A stretch of 64,000 bases of DNA from Lotus japonicus (Eukaryota; Streptophyta; Magnoliopsida; Fabales; Fabaceae), in assembly GCF_012489685.1 (NCBI RefSeq), contig NC_080044.1, forward strand, positions 53,072,964 through 53,136,963. Reading direction: 5' to 3'. The notes under the pieces were generated by a model. That model was given only the letters and a program-made list of their open reading frames with translations, made no database searches and was not told the DNA's origin. Positions 61,204 to 64,000 of this stretch are shown here, piece by piece. Position 1 is the first letter of the stretch. Every line of letters begins with the position of its first letter. The translations under genes and the position numbers were made by a program.

Positions 61204-63215
61204 TATATGTTTATAGAGCTTGTTGCCTGCCTCCCTTTATCAAGGTTTGAGGTCCAAGTTCTGAACCATCTTCAGGTTGCATCATATCCTCTCAGTTTCA
61301 CATGAATAGGTGGGCTTATGTTAGGGATTTCCAAGTTCTATTTCGAGCTCTTAATTTGGAACCCTCCTAACTTTCGTTCTTCCATGTGTTCGTGGGGAAG
61401 AAGTTGGGTGAACCTTGAAGCAATTCTTGATGCTTTGCTTCTTCTATCCCTTCGCAGATTCATATCAACGCGAAGGGGTCGCTTATAACAACCATTTTTC
61501 CGGGGACTCAGGTTGTTGAGGACAAACATTTTTCCTTGACTCGGATAGTGAACATTCTTATTCTATCCTTTATTAGTCTAGGACACATTATTATTTCTCA
61601 ACCGAGAATTTCCTGATTAAATAAGACTAGTTGTACTTGACAAACTTGCAATTGAAGGAGACTTAATTTGACCAAGTTGATTGCCGAGCTAGGTGAGCCT
61701 TTTAAGTGTAAAGCCCTTATAAATTATCCTCTTGTAAGACAATATGATCTTCATGGTGAGAGTCGGATGTTCATCATCCTTAGTTTCCCTCTTACTATTT
61801 TTCCTTATCATCTTTTTGTGTGCTTCTTTCAGTAGATATGTCGGCCTTAAGGAAAATTTTCCTGAGGCAATTGGGGAAGCTTATCGCTCCTAACTCTGTC
61901 ACAATTCCGATGAAGAGTTGCCACTCCGAGGGGTCCACTGAAGTTCTTGTCGTAGTTCAGAAGGTCGTTTAGAGCGATGAGGTGGTCGCTGGCGATGATC
62001 GCCATGATGCCAGTAAGGAGGGGGAAGAAATAGGCTGACCTCCGTTGTCTCTTTGGAGAACCGAGTGTTCTCTTCTCGATAATGATCTAAAGAAGTTTGT
62101 GTACACCTCGTGAGATGCATATCGTTTAGGGAACCGGTTTGGTCTTTAGGTTGCAGAATTGTACGTTGGACCTTGCATTTGCTCCACTCTTGAATGGTGA
62201 GCCCTTTTCCTGATTTTGACCGAGTAAGTCATGGTTTAGGCTCGTGTTAGTGATTCGAAGGCCAAGAGGGAGCAAGTGAAGGGCCTGTATTAAAAGTTGT
62301 TTGATGATGTGGCTCTCTTGAAGGAGAAACGACGGAGCCTAGTTGTCGCCACCACTGAGAAAGATGGAACTTCAAATGAATATAGTTTTCGAATTAGGAA
62401 CTCAAGTTGAGGAGCTTTAGCGACAATATCAACTTAAGATCAACGAGGCCAAGAAGGCTAACTTTGTAGCTGCCAAGTCCAAGACATCGACTTTGGAGGA
62501 TGAGGCTGATGAAGATGTGTCACAGCTCGAGCATGAGCTTGCAACAAGACTTCAGGAGTAGGATGGTGAAATGCAGAGAGTTGTGTTTCTCAAAGTTACG
62601 AGTATGCTGAATAAGAGTTGGAACGTTCCCTTGCGCCATATTACTAGAGACCGCAACATGATCACAAATGTTTTGACTAGACAAACATTTGAGATGAATC
62701 CCCTCTTTGTGTTCCTCCTTCCGATGACATTTCTTTTCCTTATCGTACTTGACTGTATAATTTGTCTTTAGTGTTAGAAATGTTAAAAAAAGCCTTAGTT
62801 ATGAGTAATGACTCTAACAATTGCTAGATATTCTAGTAGATAAATAAAATGCTCATATCAAATTATTTATGGGATTTTTTCAGTGTGACTGGATTTCATT
62901 GGTGTCATCTTTACCTGGTTCGCAAGTTGTTTTTCCTTGGCGGTTTTCTTTGGTTTGGCACTGTGCTGGTATTATATTGGCTTTTATCCTGGATCTATAG
63001 GATGAGTTCGAACTCTTTGTCCTAGCCTTATTTGTTTGTTAGGATTTTTAGTCTTGGGTTTCCTTGACAAGTTTGAGTTTTATTTAGGCTGATCGAGATG
63101 GGCCTTGGTCTTATCTCTTTTGTTGGTCTTGAGATTTTATCCTTAGTCGGGACGACTTGTATCTTGATAATGCTCTCTTTCAATAAATATTTTTCTTTCG
63201 AAAAAAAGTTACAGA

Positions 63216-64000
63216 TCATAAATTGTGTCTTAGAGATGATATCGATGCATTATTTATGTAACTTTTTTACACAAGCCCAACACACCTGTGAAAACGTTTA
63301 TTTTTTTGCCAACATTAAAATTTAACTCTATTGTTTTCCCTTGTCTCACAAGTAAAGGTCAATTCGGGCCCTATGAAATCAAACATATCATTGAACAAGT
63401 CATTATAAGCTATCTTATATAGATTAATGTCCTTTTAGCGTCCTCTGTCATACAATCAACATGGATGGATTTATTTTCGGTTGAGTGAGAGATACTTTTT
63501 TTTTTAAATAGAAGAATTTAGGCTTAATGACATTTTTTGATCAATTTAATATGATTCACATGCAATTTTGGTCCCCCCAATAATTTTTAAGCAGATCTCG
63601 TCTATGAAATATTTTATTTGTTACAACTAAGGCCCTCCACAACTTTTACTATTGAAACTCTTTTTTGAAATATACTATTGAAACTCTGAATATAATTTTT
63701 CTGAGCAAGTTTCTTACAAATTGAATAAATTTACTCATGGTAGACACTCTTCGCCTCAAAACTCACTAACTTCAATATAAATTTCAACAAAAAAAAGTTG
63801 AAAAATTCGAAGATTTTCTCTATCTAAATCTTAATATAATATCTTACAAAGTCCTTCATAAAAATTAATTTTTCACTAAAGTTATAAAAATCATTTCTAT
63901 TTGAATGTATCATAACTCTAATTCATCGCAAACCCTATCTTATTTGGGAAACAAATTTATATGTATAAAATTTACAAATTTTTTATTTTTTTGCTCAATT
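63216..64000. other. AT-rich intergenic; possible MULE-end fragment
   Basis: 63530-63620 reads GGCTTAATGACATTTTTTG ... TGCAATTTTGGTCCCCC, loosely like the start of the MULE inverted repeat at 4885 (GGCTTAATTGCACTTTTGGT). Too diverged to be sure. Nothing else recognised. Confidence 0.3.

Larger units (their letters stand above)
59030..63215 (+). pseudogene. Degenerate 'gypsy-type' transposon ORF region (Transposase_28-like)
   Basis: Outside the hAT insertion, plus-strand frames with many stops give SRFEVQVLNHLQVASYPLSF, then MNRWAYVRDFQVLFRALNLE, then FFHVFVGKKLG: the pattern of the plant 'putative gypsy type transposon' domain (N.WA.V..F..LC..L...P....F..FF). Further on are coiled-coil-like pieces (LFDDVALLKEKRRSLV) and a 3' end with AATAAA (about 63182) and an A-run. 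59030-59660 and 60566-60930 look like leader/LTR sequence (ATCATGTAACAATTGCCCCT). Not functional. Ends are uncertain. Confidence 0.5.

Noticed and set aside
61087..61305. MYVC-repeat protein
   Set aside because: Translation of a TATG microsatellite.

Overview
The window is nuclear DNA of a flowering plant: intron-rich genes, AT-rich intergenic space packed with plant transposons, and proteins that align by eye with Arabidopsis families. Legume (Fabaceae) is my best guess from the feel of the protein sequences; the sequence itself does not prove the genus.

Four protein genes are supported, all on the minus strand and all in the first 36 kb: (1) the 5' part of a CCCH zinc-finger gene running off the left edge (199-1546); (2) a complete seven-exon REF6-type JmjC H3K27 demethylase gene (9099-17169, predicted 1569 aa); (3) a three-exon gene for an MRF/ECIP1-type protein with four MA3 domains (24654-28225, 703 aa); (4) a five-exon STICHEL-like 2 gene, DnaX/clamp-loader-like (31604-35928, 962 aa). 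For the three complete genes I placed every splice junction and checked that the exon phases close. From memory, the neighbours C3H43, REF6 and MRF4 lie together at At3g48390-48440, and ECIP1/MRF3 and STICHEL-like 2 are adjacent at At4g24790-24800, so the order here looks like an ancestral block that Arabidopsis later split between duplicated segments. The four genes are not an operon or a pathway; they share orientation and ancestry.

The rest is a layered transposon landscape. Elements with boundaries that can be read directly, by inverted repeats plus target-site duplication or by other diagnostic ends, are: a Harbinger/Tourist MITE (3226-3913, TSD TAA), a Mutator-like element with ~339-bp inverted repeats (4885-6037, 9-bp TSD), a TRIM retroelement inside a REF6 intron (11683-11965, 5-bp TSD, initiator-Met PBS), a Tourist MITE in a STICHEL-like intron (32390-32520), a 4.66-kb non-autonomous Helitron (39866-44523) that contains about eight 236-bp tandem repeats with tRNA-like pol III boxes, a tRNA-derived SINE (58226-58433, 16-bp TSD), and a hAT element (59680-60557, perfect 8-bp TSD) nested in an older gypsy-type remnant. 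An L1-type LINE (about 52407-56853, minus strand) keeps an 839-aa reverse-transcriptase ORF but has a broken endonuclease region; several truncated relatives lie elsewhere (1960-2330, 20745-21225, 23090-23948, 37622-38005, 46215-46490).

Two stretches stand out as different. 18.1-20.6 kb is less AT-rich and reads like plant mitochondrial DNA (candidate NUMT). 21.26-22.43 kb is a tandem array of five ~240-bp fold-back units, with a lone half unit at 8.02-8.16 kb. No CRISPR, canonical tRNA or rRNA gene is visible. I see no convincing new multi-gene system; the best candidates for novelty are the tRNA-like tandem repeats in the Helitron, the fold-back array, and the recent changes inside REF6 (GC-AG intron, duplicated splice junction, ~30-residue 'SDD' repeats).
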